64,000 nucleotides of DNA from Microbacterium pseudoresistens (lineage in GTDB: Bacteria > Actinomycetota > Actinomycetes > Actinomycetales > Microbacteriaceae): positions 2,728,001 to 2,792,000 of the forward strand of contig NZ_JACCBH010000001.1 of NCBI RefSeq assembly GCF_013409745.1, read 5' to 3'. Position 1 is the first letter of the stretch. The number at the start of each line of letters is the position of its first letter. The notes beneath the pieces are model-generated. The model saw only the letters and a program-made list of their open reading frames with translations, was not told the DNA's origin and searched no databases. A program made the position numbers and the translations under genes. Positions 38,478 to 47,067 of the stretch are shown piece after piece.

Positions 38478-40556
38478 TCAGGCGTGACCGGCGCGTTCCA
38501 TCGCCCTCAGCTCCTTCTTGAGGTCCTGCACCTCGTCGCGCAGGCGCGCAGCGAGCTCGAACTTCAACTCGCCCGCGGCCGACAGCATCTGCTCGGAGAG
38601 GTCGGCGATCGTGGCCTCCAGCTGCTGAGCTCCCTCGGCGGCGATCCCGGTGCGATCCTTCGAACCCAATCGCGGCGTGGGGCTCTTGCCCTTGCCCGTC
38701 GCGTTCTTTCCGCTCAGCAGCTCCCGCGTATCGGATGCCTCCCGAGCAAGCACGTCGGTGATGTCGGCGATGCGCTTGCGCAGCGGCTGCGGATCGATGC
38801 CGTGTTCGGTGTTGTACACGATCTGCTTCTCACGACGGCGCTCGGTCTCGTCGATCGCGTTGCGCATCGAGTCGGTCATCGTGTCGGCATACATGTGCAC
38901 CTCGCCCGACACGTTGCGCGCCGCGCGACCGATGGTCTGGATGAGCGAGGTGCCCGACCGCAGGAACCCCTCCTTGTCGGCGTCGAGGATCGCGACGAGC
39001 GATACCTCAGGCAGGTCGAGCCCCTCGCGAAGCAGGTTGATGCCGACGAGCACGTCGTACACGCCGGCGCGCAGCTCGGTGAGCAGTTCGACGCGACGCA
39101 AGGTGTCGACGTCGGAGTGCAGGTAGCGCACTCGGACGCCGTGCTCGCCGAGGAAGTCGGTGAGCTCTTCGGCCATTTTCTTGGTAAGGGTCGTCACGAG
39201 CACGCGCTCATCGCGCTCGACCCGCACGCGGATCTCCTCGAGCAGGTCGTCGATCTGCCCCTTCGAGGGCTTGACGACGATCTTCGGGTCGACCAGTCCG
39301 GTCGGACGGATGATCTGCTCGACCACGCCATCGGCGATGCCCATCTCGTACTTGCCCGGTGTCGCCGAGAGGTACACCGTCTGACCGATGCGCTTCGTGA
39401 ACTCGTCCCAGCGCAGCGGCCGGTTGTCCAGCGCGCTCGGCAGCCGGAATCCGTGATCGACGAGTGTGCGCTTGCGCGAGGCGTCGCCTTCGTACATCGC
39501 GCCGATCTGCGGCACCGTCACATGGGACTCGTCGATGACGAGCAGGAAGTCGTCGGGAAAGAAGTCGAGCAGCGTGTGCGGCGGCTCGCCGGGCTCTCGC
39601 CCATCCATATGCCGCGAATAGTTCTCGATGCCTGAGCAGAACCCGAGCTGCTGCAGCATCTCCAGGTCGAAGCTCGTGCGCATCTTCAGCCGCTGCGCCT
39701 CCAGCAGCTTGCCCTGCTTCTCGAGCTCGGCGAGGCGCTCAGTGAGTTCGTCCTCGATCTGGCCGATCGCGCGCTGCACGACGTCGGTGCCGGCGACATA
39801 GTGCGATGCGGGGAAGATCGGCACGGAGTCGAGGCGTTCGATGACCTCTCCGGTGAGCGGATGAAGCGAGTACAGCGCCTCGATCTCGTCGCCGAACAGC
39901 TCGATGCGGATCGCGTGCTCTTCGTACACCGGGATGATCTCGATCGTGTCGCCGCGCACCCGGAAGTTGCCCCGCGAGAAGTCGACGTCGTTGCGGTTGT
40001 ACTGCATCGCGATGAACTGTCGGATGAGGGCATCGCGGTCGTACCGCTCCCCCACCTGGAGGGCGACCATCGCCCGCAGATACTCCTCCGGCGCGCCCAG
40101 TCCATAGATGCACGACACGGTGGAGACCACCACGACATCGCGCCGGCTGAGAAGCGAGTTCGTCGTAGAGTGCCGCAGCCGCTCGACCTCGGCGTTGACC
40201 GAGGAATCCTTCTCGATGAAAGTATCCGTCTGCGGCACGTAGGCCTCGGGCTGGTAGTAGTCGTAGTACGAGACGAAGTACTCCACCGCGTTGTGCGGCA
40301 TGAGGTCGCGGAACTCGTTGGCCAGCTGCGCGGCGAGCGTCTTGTTGTGCGCCAGAACCAGCGTCGGCCGCTGCACCTGCTCGATGAGCCACGCGGTCGT
40401 CGCGGACTTTCCCGTACCCGTGGCCCCCAGCAGCACCACGTCGGTCTCACCTGCGTTTATTCGCGCCGCCAGTTCGGCGATCGCCTGCGGCTGATCGCCG
40501 GCAGGAGCGTACTCGCTGACGACCTCGAAGGGCCGGACGCTGCGCGTGGTCTGCAT
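38478..40556 (-). CDS. uvrB: Excinuclease ABC subunit B
   Basis: DEAD-like helicase that verifies damage and recruits UvrC. The 692-residue product has Walker A in [15 protein letters not shown], the beta-hairpin segment [21 protein letters not shown] split by the usual Tyr residues, helicase motifs (QTIGRAARN as motif VI) and a C-terminal UVR domain that binds UvrC. ATG at 40556 is preferred to the GTG one codon upstream because of the GGAG position. It is separate from uvrA-uvrC, as in most actinobacteria. Confidence 0.97.
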   Translation of the reverse strand: MQTTRSVRPFEVVSEYAPAGDQPQAIAELAARINAGETDVVLLGATGTGKSATTAWLIEQVQRPTLVLAHNKTLAAQLANEFRDLMPHNAVEYFVSYYDYYQPEAYVPQTDTFIEKDSSVNAEVERLRHSTTNSLLSRRDVVVVSTVSCIYGLGAPEEYLRAMVALQVGERYDRDALIRQFIAMQYNRNDVDFSRGNFRVRGDTIEIIPVYEEHAIRIELFGDEIEALYSLHPLTGEVIERLDSVPIFPASHYVAGTDVVQRAIGQIEDELTERLAELEKQGKLLEAQRLKMRTSFDLEMLQQLGFCSGIENYSRHMDGREPGEPPHTLLDFFPDDFLLVIDESHVTVPQIGAMYEGDASRKRTLVDHGFRLPSALDNRPLRWDEFTKRIGQTVYLSATPGKYEMGIADGVVEQIIRPTGLVDPKIVVKPSKGQIDDLLEEIRVRVERDERVLVTTLTKKMAEELTDFLGEHGVRVRYLHSDVDTLRRVELLTELRAGVYDVLVGINLLREGLDLPEVSLVAILDADKEGFLRSGTSLIQTIGRAARNVSGEVHMYADTMTDSMRNAIDETERRREKQIVYNTEHGIDPQPLRKRIADITDVLAREASDTRELLSGKNATGKGKSPTPRLGSKDRTGIAAEGAQQLEATIADLSEQMLSAAGELKFELAARLRDEVQDLKKELRAMERAGHA

Positions 40557-40587
40557 CACTCCAGCGTATGCGGGACCTCCGACAAAG

Positions 40588-40614
40588 GGGCCGCGACCTC
40601 GACGTCCGCGGCCC
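40588..40614 (-). terminator. Hairpin between the Tat-exported gene and uvrB
   Basis: GGGCCGCG (40588-40595) pairs with CGCGGCCC (40607-40614). On the minus strand it follows the upstream gene and is trailed by CCTTTGTC. Confidence 0.55.
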
Positions 40615-40631
40615 GTCCACCGGTCAGTGCG

Positions 40632-41258
40632 TCACGCCTCGGGCCAGCTGGGCGGCGTCGGCCCGGCGAGGGACCCCGTACCCAGGTTCGGGTCGACGAT
40701 CATGTTGACGAGCGTTCCACCGTCGGGGAAATCGCCTCCGGGAGCCAGGACAACCGTGCCGGTGAACGTAAGCGAGTTGTCTTCCGGGCGCACGGCGGGG
40801 TCGAGCAGCCACTCGTAGGAGCCGATCGTCGGCTCCGTGCTCGCGAAGGCCGTCGTCGCCGAGAACGTGACGGTGTTGGCGGTGACGTCGATCGCCGGCC
40901 AGGCGGGGTTCTGCGCCTTCATCCAGTCCACGCCGTACGGCGTGTTCAAGAAGCTGAACCCCGGGTTCGATCCCGTGTACGTGAGGGTCACCGTGAACAC
41001 GGTTCCCGCGGCGACGACCTTCGGATCGGACGGATCGGTCGGAGAGATCCGCACCCCGTTGGAACGCACGGAACCGGCCGCGTTCGCGTTGCCGATGACC
41101 TCGCCCGCGGTGAGGTAGAAGTCGAACTGCTCGGCTACCGAGCCGCCTGCGCTCGCCGCTCGTGCGGGTACCGCGACAGCGGCGGCGACGAGGGGAACGG
41201 ACCACGCCGCTCCCTTGATGACGGTACGGCGGGAAAGGCCCGATTTCTGGATGTCCAC
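40632..41258 (-). CDS. Tat-exported hypothetical protein
   Basis: A 208-residue protein with a twin-arginine signal (LSRRTVIKGAAWSVPLVAAA, residues about 8-27) and a likely cleavage after ARAASA. The mature part is beta-rich (FTVTLTYTGSNPGFSFL, NTVTFSATTAFA, NSLTFTGTVVLAPGG), consistent with an immunoglobulin-like or surface-protein fold. There is no sortase motif or C-terminal anchor, so it is probably secreted. GTG at 41258 is chosen because AGGAG lies seven bases upstream. Function not recognised. Confidence 0.75.
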   Translation of the reverse strand: MDIQKSGLSRRTVIKGAAWSVPLVAAAVAVPARAASAGGSVAEQFDFYLTAGEVIGNANAAGSVRSNGVRISPTDPSDPKVVAAGTVFTVTLTYTGSNPGFSFLNTPYGVDWMKAQNPAWPAIDVTANTVTFSATTAFASTEPTIGSYEWLLDPAVRPEDNSLTFTGTVVLAPGGDFPDGGTLVNMIVDPNLGTGSLAGPTPPSWPEA

Positions 41259-41440
41259 GACGATGCTCCTGTGTGACGGCATGACGGCATGGCTTCGGCC
41301 ACGCCCATGAGGTCGGCAGACAGAAGGTCTCCGCACCGCGACGGCGGCTGGCCAGCGCTCCGGCGCGCGCCCGGAATCGGGCTCTGTTCCAACGCCCTCA
41401 GATTAGCGACGACACCTGGGATAACGCCGAGTGCGGGCCG

Positions 41441-41454
41441 TAGGGTGGTCGGTG
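41441..41454 (+). promoter_or_regulatory. Probable leaderless promoter of the DUF4126 gene
   Basis: TAGGGT (41441-41446) is followed by seven bases and the GTG start codon at 41454. No Shine-Dalgarno sequence is present. Confidence 0.5.
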
Positions 41455-42065
41455 TGATCGAGTTCGTCATCGGCATGAGCCTGGCCGCCGCCGCAGGGCT
41501 CAACGCGTGGATGCCGCTGTTCCTGCTCGGGCTCGCCGACCGCGTGATCCCCGTCGTTCAACTGCCCGCGGGGTGGTCATGGTTGTCGGGCGATCTCGCG
41601 CTCTGGATCATCGGCGGTCTCCTCGTGTTCGAGATCGTCGCCGACAAGATCCCCGCCCTCGATTCCCTCAACGACGTCGTGCAGAGCCTGCTGCGTCCGG
41701 CCGCGGGCGGGGTGGCCTTCGGGGCCGGGTCGGGAGCGCAGACCATCGCCGTCGACGACCCGTCCTCGTTCTTCGCCGACAACGCGTGGGTGCCGATCGT
41801 CGTGGGAATCGTCATCGCCCTCGCCGTGCACGTCATGAAGGCGGGGGCGCGCGTCGCCGGCAACACGCTGACGGCAGGCCTCGCCGCACCCGTGCTCAGC
41901 ACCGCGGAGGACGGAGCATCGTTCGCCCTTGCAGCGGCCGCGATCCTCGTACCGCTCCTCGCGGCGCTCCTGCTCATTCTGCTCATCGTCGGCGCCATCG
42001 TCTGGTTCCGCCGCATACGTCGCTCCGGTGTCCGGATAGAGCAAGAGCGTAGAGAAGCGACCTGA
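41454..42065 (+). CDS. DUF4126 domain-containing membrane protein
   Basis: A 203-residue integral membrane protein with five to six hydrophobic segments, starting VIEFVIGMSLAAAAGLNAWM. The Gly/Ala-rich loop after the DKIPALDSLNDVVQSLLRP motif is diagnostic of DUF4126, a family of unknown role. A polar basic tail (RRIRRSGVRIEQERR) is cytoplasmic by the positive-inside rule. GTG at 41454 is chosen by the family start and the leaderless promoter. Its stop codon abuts that of coaE. Confidence 0.85.
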   Translation: MIEFVIGMSLAAAAGLNAWMPLFLLGLADRVIPVVQLPAGWSWLSGDLALWIIGGLLVFEIVADKIPALDSLNDVVQSLLRPAAGGVAFGAGSGAQTIAVDDPSSFFADNAWVPIVVGIVIALAVHVMKAGARVAGNTLTAGLAAPVLSTAEDGASFALAAAAILVPLLAALLLILLIVGAIVWFRRIRRSGVRIEQERREAT

Positions 42066-42668
42066 TCAGGATCGGCCCGCGACACGCCGCCACAGCGCAT
42101 CGGTCTGCGCGAGGGTGTCCTCCATCGAGCCGGAGGTGTCGATCACGACATCGGCGAGAGCGCGCCGGTCGGCGTCGGAGACCTGCGCGGCGATCCGTGC
42201 ACGCGCATCGGCCTCACCCATCCCGCGCTGCTCGACCATGCGCGTGACCCGCAGCGCTGCGGGCGCATCGGCGACGACGACGAGATCCCAGGAGTCGTCC
42301 GACCGGGCTTCGGCGAGCAGCGGCACGTCGTAGACGACGACGGCCTGGGAGTCCTCAGCGAACGCCGCCGCGAACTGCCTCGCCGACTCCGTCCGCACGG
42401 CGGGATGCACGATGGCGTTCAGCCTGGCCAGGGCGCCGGCGTCGCCGAACACGCGGGCTCCGAGCGCCGACCGATCCAGCTCGCCGTCGGCGGTGAGGAT
42501 GTCATGCCCGAACTCCGCCGCGATCCGATCCAGCACAGGCGAGCCCGCGGACTGCACCTCGCGGACGATGCGATCGGCATCCACGACGACCGCGCCGTGC
42601 GCGGCCAGGCGTGCGGCGATGGTCGACTTGCCCGAGGCGATGCCTCCCGTGAGGGCGATCAGCGGCAT
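42066..42668 (-). CDS. coaE: Dephospho-CoA kinase
   Basis: Final step of coenzyme A synthesis, phosphorylating the 3'-hydroxyl of dephospho-CoA. The 200-residue protein has the P-loop TGGIASGKST near residue 8, the VVVDADRIVREV motif and the lid region EQRGMGEADARARIAAQ. Length is typical. The stop codon forms a shared TGATCA with the stop of the convergent DUF4126 gene. In many actinobacteria coaE follows rpsA; here a nine-gene catabolic cluster lies between. Confidence 0.96.
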   Translation of the reverse strand: MPLIALTGGIASGKSTIAARLAAHGAVVVDADRIVREVQSAGSPVLDRIAAEFGHDILTADGELDRSALGARVFGDAGALARLNAIVHPAVRTESARQFAAAFAEDSQAVVVYDVPLLAEARSDDSWDLVVVADAPAALRVTRMVEQRGMGEADARARIAAQVSDADRRALADVVIDTSGSMEDTLAQTDALWRRVAGRS

Positions 42669-42709
42669 GCCGCCAGTCTTCCACAGGAGGGTCCGGATCC
42701 CCGCAGGGC

Positions 42710-44032
42710 TCAGCGCGCGGCGTCCTCCCAGCGGAACCGCCCGCCCTGCGCGGCGAACTCCTCGGCCACGGCCGCCCGCAGCGCCGGATCGGAGAGGTAG
42801 TCCGCCGCCGTCGAGGCGAGGGCGACCGCGGCATCCGCGAGCGCCTCGAACGCCGGAGGCCGCACAGTGCACGCGGCGAAGGCCGCATTGTGCGGGTGCA
42901 CGTCCTCGGGCCCGCCCAGGCCGATGGACGGCTGGATCGCGGGCAGGTACCGCGTGACGTTCCCCATGTCCGTCGACGCCCCGCCCTGCACCGCGACGGG
43001 CGGCGAGGGCGGCACCCTGCGGCCCCGACCGCGCACCGAATCTGCCCAGCGCCTGGTCAGCGCGAGGTTCTGCTGCAACGGCAGATAGGGAGGCACCGGA
43101 TCGACATCGATCTCGGCCCGGGTCTCCGTCGCGACGGCGGCGCCCTCCAGCACGCGGACGACCCGATCGGTGAGGGCGACGAGCGTCTCGATCTCGGCGG
43201 AGCGCACGTAGAACAGCGCCGAGGCGCTCTCGGGCACGATGTTGGGCGCGGCCCCGCCGTCGGTGATGATGCCGTGGACCCGATCGATCGGAAGGATGTG
43301 CTGGCGGAGCTGAGCGACCCCCTGATACGCCGAGACGACGGCGTCCAGGGCGTTGCGGCCCAGCCACGGAGCCCCGGCGGCGTGCGCCGCGCGCCCCCGA
43401 TAGGTCACGGCGACCCGGCGCACCCCGGTGTTGCGCGGTGCGAGCACCGGTGAGGCCGCAGAACCCGGCCCGGGATGCACCATGGCCGCCGCATCCACGT
43501 CGTCGAAGCCGCCCGCGCGGATGATGAGCTCCTTGCCGCCGCCGTTCTCCTCCGCGGGAGTGCCGATCAGGCTCAGCCCGACCCCGAGCCGCTCCGCGAC
43601 CGGTGCGGCCGCGAGAAAGGCGCCGACGGCGCTGGCCGCGATGATGTTGTGCCCGCAGGCCTGCCCGATGCCGGGTAGCGCGTCGTACTCGGCGATGAGG
43701 GCGAAGTGCGGTCCGTCTCCCCGATGCGCGCCCGTCCGGAACGCCGTCTCGACCCCGAAGGCGCCGATCTCGGCGGTGTGCCCGTGCCGCCCGAGCAGCT
43801 CGACGATGCGGGCGACGGAGCGGTGCTCCTCGAAGCCGATCTCCGGATCGTCGTGCAGGGCGATCGCGAGATCCTGCAGCTCCGGCCGTCGCGCCTCCAC
43901 GGCGCGCGCGAGCTCGGCATGGACCTCGGGGCCCGCGCCATCGAACGGGGAGCCCTCGTCGACGGGCGCGGGCACCTGGCCGCGGAGCGCGCGCTGATGC
44001 CAGTCGAGCGCGGGGGCGAGCGTGCTGCTCAC
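42710..44032 (-). CDS. M20 family amidohydrolase (AbgB / N-acyl amino acid hydrolase-like)
   Basis: A 440-residue metal-dependent amidohydrolase. HDDPEIGFEEHR, LIAEYDALPGIGQACGHN (metal-binding Asp/His), PAEENGGGKELI (catalytic Glu) and the dimerisation-domain insert are visible. M20D relatives hydrolyse N-acyl amino acids, p-aminobenzoyl-glutamate and auxin-amino acid conjugates; the substrate here is unknown. The GTG start overlaps the VOC gene stop codon by four bases. It is the last gene of the ABC-importer operon and probably releases an amino acid from the imported compound. Confidence 0.9.
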   Translation of the reverse strand: MSSTLAPALDWHQRALRGQVPAPVDEGSPFDGAGPEVHAELARAVEARRPELQDLAIALHDDPEIGFEEHRSVARIVELLGRHGHTAEIGAFGVETAFRTGAHRGDGPHFALIAEYDALPGIGQACGHNIIAASAVGAFLAAAPVAERLGVGLSLIGTPAEENGGGKELIIRAGGFDDVDAAAMVHPGPGSAASPVLAPRNTGVRRVAVTYRGRAAHAAGAPWLGRNALDAVVSAYQGVAQLRQHILPIDRVHGIITDGGAAPNIVPESASALFYVRSAEIETLVALTDRVVRVLEGAAVATETRAEIDVDPVPPYLPLQQNLALTRRWADSVRGRGRRVPPSPPVAVQGGASTDMGNVTRYLPAIQPSIGLGGPEDVHPHNAAFAACTVRPPAFEALADAAVALASTAADYLSDPALRAAVAEEFAAQGGRFRWEDAAR

Positions 44033-44691
44033 AGCACGACCGTCTCTCCGCTGGGCGTGCGCAGCGTGAGCCGGAAGCCGGCGGGATCGCCCTGCACGGT
44101 CGGGGCCGCGCCGCCCTCGGGCAGTGCGCGCAGGCGCGCGGCCGCGTCGCCGGGGTCCGGTTCGACGCGCTCGAAGGCGACCAGTTCAATCGTGGCGATG
44201 TCACTGAGTCCCGGCTGCTCCGTCCGCCCCCAGTCGATGAGGAACGGCGTGCGGTATCCGGCAGTCCCGCTCCGCGTCAGCCGCCATTCCAGCAGCACCC
44301 CGTCGGGCCTACGGCGGGAGAGGTCGCGGATGTCGCCGGGGTCGAGCCCCTGCGCCCGTACTGCCGCCAGCGCGGCCTCGATGTCCTCGGGATGGATCGC
44401 GTAGGTGACGATGGTGGGAGCGTCGAGTCCGTCGATCCCGAAGGCCTGGGGTGCGGTCTCGTGCTCGACCTCCGGGTTCGGCCCGATCAGCTCCATGTAG
44501 TGCGGGCGCCGTTCGCCGCCGACCGTGAGGGCGACGAGGGCGTTCGCGGTGCCCGTCGGGTGGGCGCCGCCCGGGGTCGCCGTCACGCCGGTGCGTTCAG
44601 CGAACCACGACACGACCTCCTCCAGGTCCGGTCCCGCGATGACGACGTGGTCCAGCAACGTCGGGTGGTTCACCAGGGTCTGCGTGCTCAT
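44029..44691 (-). CDS. VOC family protein (glyoxalase-like domain) in the ABC operon
   Basis: A 220-residue protein. The N-terminal part (LLDHVVIAGPDLEEVVSWFAERTGV) is the start of a glyoxalase-like module, and HYMELIGPNPEVE and VLLEWRLTRSG give the metal-site strands with His/Glu positions. Known members include lyases and dioxygenases, so the reaction is unclear. It overlaps both neighbours by four bases (GTGA and ATGA), placing it firmly in the operon with the peroxidase-like and M20 genes. It is not closely similar to the other VOC protein in this window. Confidence 0.87.
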   Translation of the reverse strand: MSTQTLVNHPTLLDHVVIAGPDLEEVVSWFAERTGVTATPGGAHPTGTANALVALTVGGERRPHYMELIGPNPEVEHETAPQAFGIDGLDAPTIVTYAIHPEDIEAALAAVRAQGLDPGDIRDLSRRRPDGVLLEWRLTRSGTAGYRTPFLIDWGRTEQPGLSDIATIELVAFERVEPDPGDAAARLRALPEGGAAPTVQGDPAGFRLTLRTPSGETVVL

Positions 44692-45350
44692 GCGTTCTCC
44701 TTCGTGGTCTGTTCGTCGTTCCGGCGTGGCTCGTCGCGGACGGGTCTCGTGGGTGCCTCGGGCTCTCCGAGGGAGAGCATCAACCGGTTCGCCCAGTGGA
44801 AGAACGCGGCGCTGCTGATGATGTCGAGGATCTCCGCGTCGTCGAAGCCCGCGGTGCGCAGCCGAGCGATCTCGGCGTCGCCGAAGGCGAGCGGCGTCTC
44901 GGCGAGCGCATCCGCCGCAGCGACGACCGCGTTCCACCGTTCGTCGCCGAGATCGGCGGAGACGCCGTCGTCGAGAAGACGCTGCACGTCGTCCCTCCGC
45001 CCCGACTCGCGTGTCGCCGCGGCCGCGTGCACGGAGGCGCAGAACACGCAGCCGTTGCGGCGGGAGGTCACGGCGGCGGCGAGCTCGCGCTCGGCACGGC
45101 CGACGCCGCCGTCGGTGTTGAAGAAGATGTCGAGGTCGGTGAGCGTGCGCGCCTTGAGCGCCGCCGGATCCCGGGCGAGCAGCCGGAAGTACGGCATCGC
45201 GGCCCGCTGCGGCTGGATGAGGGCGTCGATCTGTTCCTCGGTGAGCTCGCTCTGCGCGGGGGGAGCCAGCCAGGGCACCCACCCGAGCCGTTCCTGGGTG
45301 AACCGCTGGGGCCTGCTCAGCTGTGGGTGCTCGGTGACAGGAGCGCTCAT
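44688..45350 (-). CDS. Alkylhydroperoxidase-domain (CMD) protein, Avi_7169-like
   Basis: A 220-residue protein with an AhpD/carboxymuconolactone decarboxylase-like domain. The redox motif CVFCASVHAAAATRESG (C-x2-C-x3-H) is intact, as in peroxidatic members. The N-terminal 70 residues (QERLGWVPWLAPP and EEQIDALIQPQRAAMPYF) are typical of a subfamily found beside LLM monooxygenases and peptide-type ABC transporters; I recall it as the Avi_7169 family. A role in detoxifying peroxide made by the flavin enzyme is plausible but inferred. It overlaps neighbours by four bases on both sides. Confidence 0.88.
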   Translation of the reverse strand: MSAPVTEHPQLSRPQRFTQERLGWVPWLAPPAQSELTEEQIDALIQPQRAAMPYFRLLARDPAALKARTLTDLDIFFNTDGGVGRAERELAAAVTSRRNGCVFCASVHAAAATRESGRRDDVQRLLDDGVSADLGDERWNAVVAAADALAETPLAFGDAEIARLRTAGFDDAEILDIISSAAFFHWANRLMLSLGEPEAPTRPVRDEPRRNDEQTTKENA

Positions 45351-45991
45351 CGGACGTCTCCTTCCCCGATGACGGATGCCCCTGCCGCCGGACCCTGCGC
45401 ATCGGCGGCGAGATCGTCGCTCAGCACGCGGAGGCCGTGGACGAGGCGCAGCTGGAACGACAGGAACGCGACCAGCTGGGACAGGCTCACGATCTCGTCG
45501 GCGTCCCATCCCGCCGTCGCGAGGGCGCGGAGCGCGGCGGCATCGGATTCGCGGGGCCGGAATACGAGCAGGTGCGCGTGCGTGAGCGCCGCGGCGAGGC
45601 GGGCGCCCAATGCCACATCCGCCTGCCAGATCGTTCCCGGAGCGCTCTCGGCCGACAGCCCCGGTTCGCGGTAGGCGCCGTAGGGCCCCGCGGAGGCACC
45701 ATCCGCCGCGGCGGCCAGGATCGACGGCACGAGCTCCGGCTCCTCGTCTCCGAGGAGATCGGCGTAGAACTCCGCGGCCCGCTCCTGCCCGTGCACCCGG
45801 GCGACGAACGCCGCGACGGCATACCGCTCGCCGAGCGAGAAGGCACCAGGGTCGCGAGGCTCCAGCAGCGCCTCGAAGCTGCGCTGGGCATTCTCCCGTG
45901 CCTGGGCGCGCAGGGCGCGGAGCCCGTGGATTCTGCTCTGCGGGGCAACCCCGGCGAGCAGGTCGACGATGTCGGCGGTCGCGACGGTCAT
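45347..45991 (-). CDS. CMD-domain protein, Avi_7170-like
   Basis: A 214-residue relative of the AhpD/CMD fold. Unlike its neighbour it lacks the C-x2-C-x3-H motif; the corresponding region reads ALTHAHLLVFRPRESD. It is probably not a peroxidase and may pair with the adjacent CMD protein as a heteromer. I recall the subfamily as Avi_7170, found only with the LLM, CMD and ABC genes seen here. Four-base overlaps with both neighbours imply strict co-translation. Confidence 0.85.
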   Translation of the reverse strand: MTVATADIVDLLAGVAPQSRIHGLRALRAQARENAQRSFEALLEPRDPGAFSLGERYAVAAFVARVHGQERAAEFYADLLGDEEPELVPSILAAAADGASAGPYGAYREPGLSAESAPGTIWQADVALGARLAAALTHAHLLVFRPRESDAAALRALATAGWDADEIVSLSQLVAFLSFQLRLVHGLRVLSDDLAADAQGPAAGASVIGEGDVR

Positions 45992-47067
45992 GCGCTCGCC
46001 TCCCCGTCCGTGCGGCGTGAGGCGGAGGCGACGAGGTGCGCCTCGCGCAGGTCCTGCGCGGCCTCCGGGCCCACCCGGTATCCCAGGCGGGGTGCGACCT
46101 CCGTCGCGAGCAGCTCCAGCGAGCGGAGCGTGAGGTCGTGCGGGGCGTCGACGGAGTGGATCTGGAAGGACACGTCGGTGGACGCGGCGATGGCCAGATC
46201 CTCCGCGAGCGAGGCGGCCACCTCGTCCGCCGTGCCGATGTGGCTGTCGGTGCGGCGGGCGAGCTCGTCGAGCCCGAGACCGTCGACGTCGATGCCGTGC
46301 ATCGTCGCGGCGAGGCGGCGAAGTCCCGGCTCCGCCGCCTCCCGCAGCCGCGTCCGATTCTCCTCGTCGACGACGACGGCCGTGCGCGAGGCGAGCACGC
46401 GTGCCGGTGCGCCCTCGGGAAGGCTCTCCCGATACGCCTCGATGATCGGCAACTGCGGCTCGTGCAGCGGCAGCTCGTGGGCACCGCCCGGGCGCGGCTG
46501 GGTGCGCGAGAGCAGGAGCCCGTCGCCGTCGCGTCCGGCGCGGATTCCGCCGTCGACCGAGAACGTCGCCTGCCAGATCCTGCGCTCCAGCCCCTCCGCC
46601 TCCGGGTAGATGCGCGCCTCGGTGCCCCGCACTCCCCTGCCGCCGAGAGCGTCGCGGAACACGGACGAGTGCTCGGCGAAGATCTCCCGCCGCTGCTCGG
46701 GATCGCGGCCGAACGGAACGAACGACGCCGGTGTTCCGCCCGCGGCGATGCCGAGCTGCACCCGCCCGCCGCTGAGCGCGTCGACGACGCTGGCATCCTC
46801 GGCGGCGCGCAGCGGATCGTCGATCGGGAGGGTGAGCACCCCCGTCGCCAGCGCGATCGTCGACGTGCGCTGCGCGGCAGCCGCCAGCAGGACGAGGGGC
46901 GAGGGCAGTCCTCCTTCGTCGGCATGGAAGTGATGCTGTGCGATCCATGCGGAAGCGAAGCCGTGCCGCTCGGCGTGCTCGATCTGCTCCAGCGCGTAGC
47001 GGTACCGCTCCGCCGCGCTCACCGGCTCCAGCAGTCGTGTGAAGAATCCCAGACGTGGGGCGTTCAT
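45988..47067 (-). CDS. LLM-class flavin-dependent monooxygenase, KPN_01858-like
   Basis: A 359-residue bacterial luciferase-like TIM barrel. LGFFTRLLEP, ASAWIAQHHFHADEGGLPSP, TIALATGVLTLPIDDPLRAAEDASVVD and GGRVQLGIAAGGTP are standard LLM motifs for flavin and substrate binding. It should use reduced FMN from a separate reductase (none adjacent) and oxygen. I recall this as the KPN_01858 subfamily, whose substrate has not been established. It overlaps the ATPase gene and the CMD gene by four bases each. Confidence 0.9.
   Translation of the reverse strand: MNAPRLGFFTRLLEPVSAAERYRYALEQIEHAERHGFASAWIAQHHFHADEGGLPSPLVLLAAAAQRTSTIALATGVLTLPIDDPLRAAEDASVVDALSGGRVQLGIAAGGTPASFVPFGRDPEQRREIFAEHSSVFRDALGGRGVRGTEARIYPEAEGLERRIWQATFSVDGGIRAGRDGDGLLLSRTQPRPGGAHELPLHEPQLPIIEAYRESLPEGAPARVLASRTAVVVDEENRTRLREAAEPGLRRLAATMHGIDVDGLGLDELARRTDSHIGTADEVAASLAEDLAIAASTDVSFQIHSVDAPHDLTLRSLELLATEVAPRLGYRVGPEAAQDLREAHLVASASRRTDGEASA

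Noticed and set aside
42705..44204. Possible fusion of coaE with upstream sequence in one long frame
   Set aside because: The dephospho-CoA kinase starts cleanly at 42668 (MPLIALTGG); the upstream part is out-of-frame M20 and VOC sequence.
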